The notes under the pieces: model-generated
Databases searched by the model: none
The model's input: only the letters and a program-made list of their open reading frames with translations
What the model was told of the DNA's origin: nothing
Assembly: GCA_017995595.1 (NCBI GenBank)
Contig: JAGOIO010000111.1
Coordinates: 1 to 5,224, forward strand
DNA length: 5,224 nucleotides
Direction: 5' to 3'
Source: a bacterium
GTDB taxonomy: Bacteria > Cyanobacteriota > Vampirovibrionia > Gastranaerophilales > Gastranaerophilaceae
Program-made: the position numbers and the translations under genes
Part shown: one piece after another, positions 4,696-5,224 of the stretch
Layout: each line of letters begins with the position of its first letter
Numbering within the stretch: position 1 is the first letter of the stretch

Positions 4696-5224
4696 TTAAG
4701 CTTTATTAAGCAATAAGAAATCTTCGCCAATGATAGTATTTTCGAAGCTTTTTTCGATAATATTTCCTGATGCAATAATACAATTTTTAAGAGAAATATT
4801 ATCTTTTATTGTTACGTTGTTCCAAATAATACAGTTTTCAAGAGTTGAGTTTTTACCGATACTGCAGTTAGAACCTATGGTATTAAAACCTATGAGATTA
4901 TTTGGTGCAGAAATTTGAGAACATGAAATATATTGACCATTTTTTGACTCAAGAATATTTGTTTCATCTATTGTGCATTTTCCGTCAAATAAATCCTTTG
5001 TCGATTCAAAATATTGATTAATAGTTCCAATGTCGCTCCAATACTCATTTACAGGGAATGTATTTATCTTAATATTATTTTTCAAAAGCGTTGGAAAAAC
5101 ATTTTTTGCAAAATCAAAGAATGTATTTTCAGGAATATAATCAAAAATTTTATAATTAAATACGTAAATTCCTGTATTAATTGAGTTACCTCGAGCTTCT
5201 TCAATAGCAGGTTTTTCTTGAAAT
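4696..5224 (-). CDS. Sugar-nucleotide transferase (GMPP/RmlA-type nucleotidyltransferase), C-terminal part
   Basis: The gene enters from beyond the right edge; 175 residues up to the TAA are visible. Residues 1-85 are the end of an NTP_transferase domain: FQEKP at 1-5, NTGIYVF at 16-22, FDYIPENTFFDFAKNVFP (27-44), and YWSDIGT (61-67) with the following helix around INQYFE. From about 86 to 168 come hexapeptide repeats of a left-handed beta-helix (IGSNCSIGKNSTLENCIIW and so on). Such enzymes join a sugar 1-phosphate and an NTP into an NDP-sugar for cell-surface polysaccharide; the domain order fits mannose-1-phosphate guanylyltransferase or glucose-1-phosphate transferases. Substrate cannot be fixed without the N-terminal GxGTRL-type region, which lies outside the window. 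The frame is open without break to the window edge, and no credible start lies inside it. The gap of 81 bases to the next minus-strand gene holds that gene's promoter and no strong terminator. Confidence 0.9.
   Translation of the reverse strand, partial: FQEKPAIEEARGNSINTGIYVFNYKIFDYIPENTFFDFAKNVFPTLLKNNIKINTFPVNEYWSDIGTINQYFESTKDLFDGKCTIDETNILESKNGQYISCSQISAPNNLIGFNTIGSNCSIGKNSTLENCIIWNNVTIKDNISLKNCIIASGNIIEKSFENTIIGEDFLLLNKA

Noticed and set aside
4730..4918. 62-residue plus-strand frame opposite the nucleotidyltransferase tail
   Set aside because: Antisense to the beta-helix repeats; the apparent hydrophobicity comes from the complement of Asn/Lys-rich codons.
4696..5085. A complete 129-residue gene beginning at 5085 on the minus strand
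   Set aside because: The codon there is TTG inside a frame that stays open to the window edge and encodes the nucleotidyltransferase domain (FQEKP, NTGIYVF, FDYIP). It is an internal Leu, not a start.

Overview
The window is AT-rich DNA, by eye about one third GC, with tightly packed genes on both strands. Spacing, Shine-Dalgarno sites and ATG/GTG starts all look bacterial, and TAA, TAG and TGA all act as stops. The H-box region of the histidine kinase (TLTHDLRTPLLAAIQTL) and the linker of the NarL-type regulator (WLDPAIAKLVL) resemble cyanobacterial signalling proteins as I remember them. With the low GC, this makes a non-photosynthetic relative such as Vampirovibrionia/Melainabacteria (Gastranaerophilales-like) my best guess. 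That is an inference without a database search.

Left part (1-2046, minus strand): a two-component unit. A soluble REC-PAS-HisKA-HATPase histidine kinase is followed 22 bases later by a NarL/FixJ-type response regulator. The regulator is cut by an in-frame TAA at 87-89. Its missing final receiver helix and linker are still legible in the same frame out to the window edge, so it looks like a recent nonsense mutation, a sequencing error or a recoded stop.

Middle part (2145-3542, plus strand): a compact three-gene unit transcribed away from the kinase. It holds a BlaI/MecI-family repressor with a dyad operator over its own promoter, an unrecognised 123-residue helical protein, and an orphan TadE-like pseudopilin with a class III (prepilin-type) leader. 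The last two genes overlap by 22 bases. No BlaR1/MecR1 sensor protease, beta-lactamase or other tad gene is visible.

Right part (3543-5224, minus strand): a small GTG-initiated charged helical protein whose stop abuts the TadE stop; an 18-bp perfect hairpin that can terminate transcription in both directions; an unrecognised 213-residue charged helical protein with its own promoter; and the C-terminal part of a GMPP/RmlA-type sugar-nucleotide transferase with a left-handed beta-helix tail, running off the right edge.

I see no RNA genes, insertion sequences, CRISPR arrays or attachment sites. No gap without a gene exceeds 300 bases. The most interesting points are the interrupted response regulator, the BlaI-controlled orphan pseudopilin operon, and the antisense arrangement at the convergent junction.
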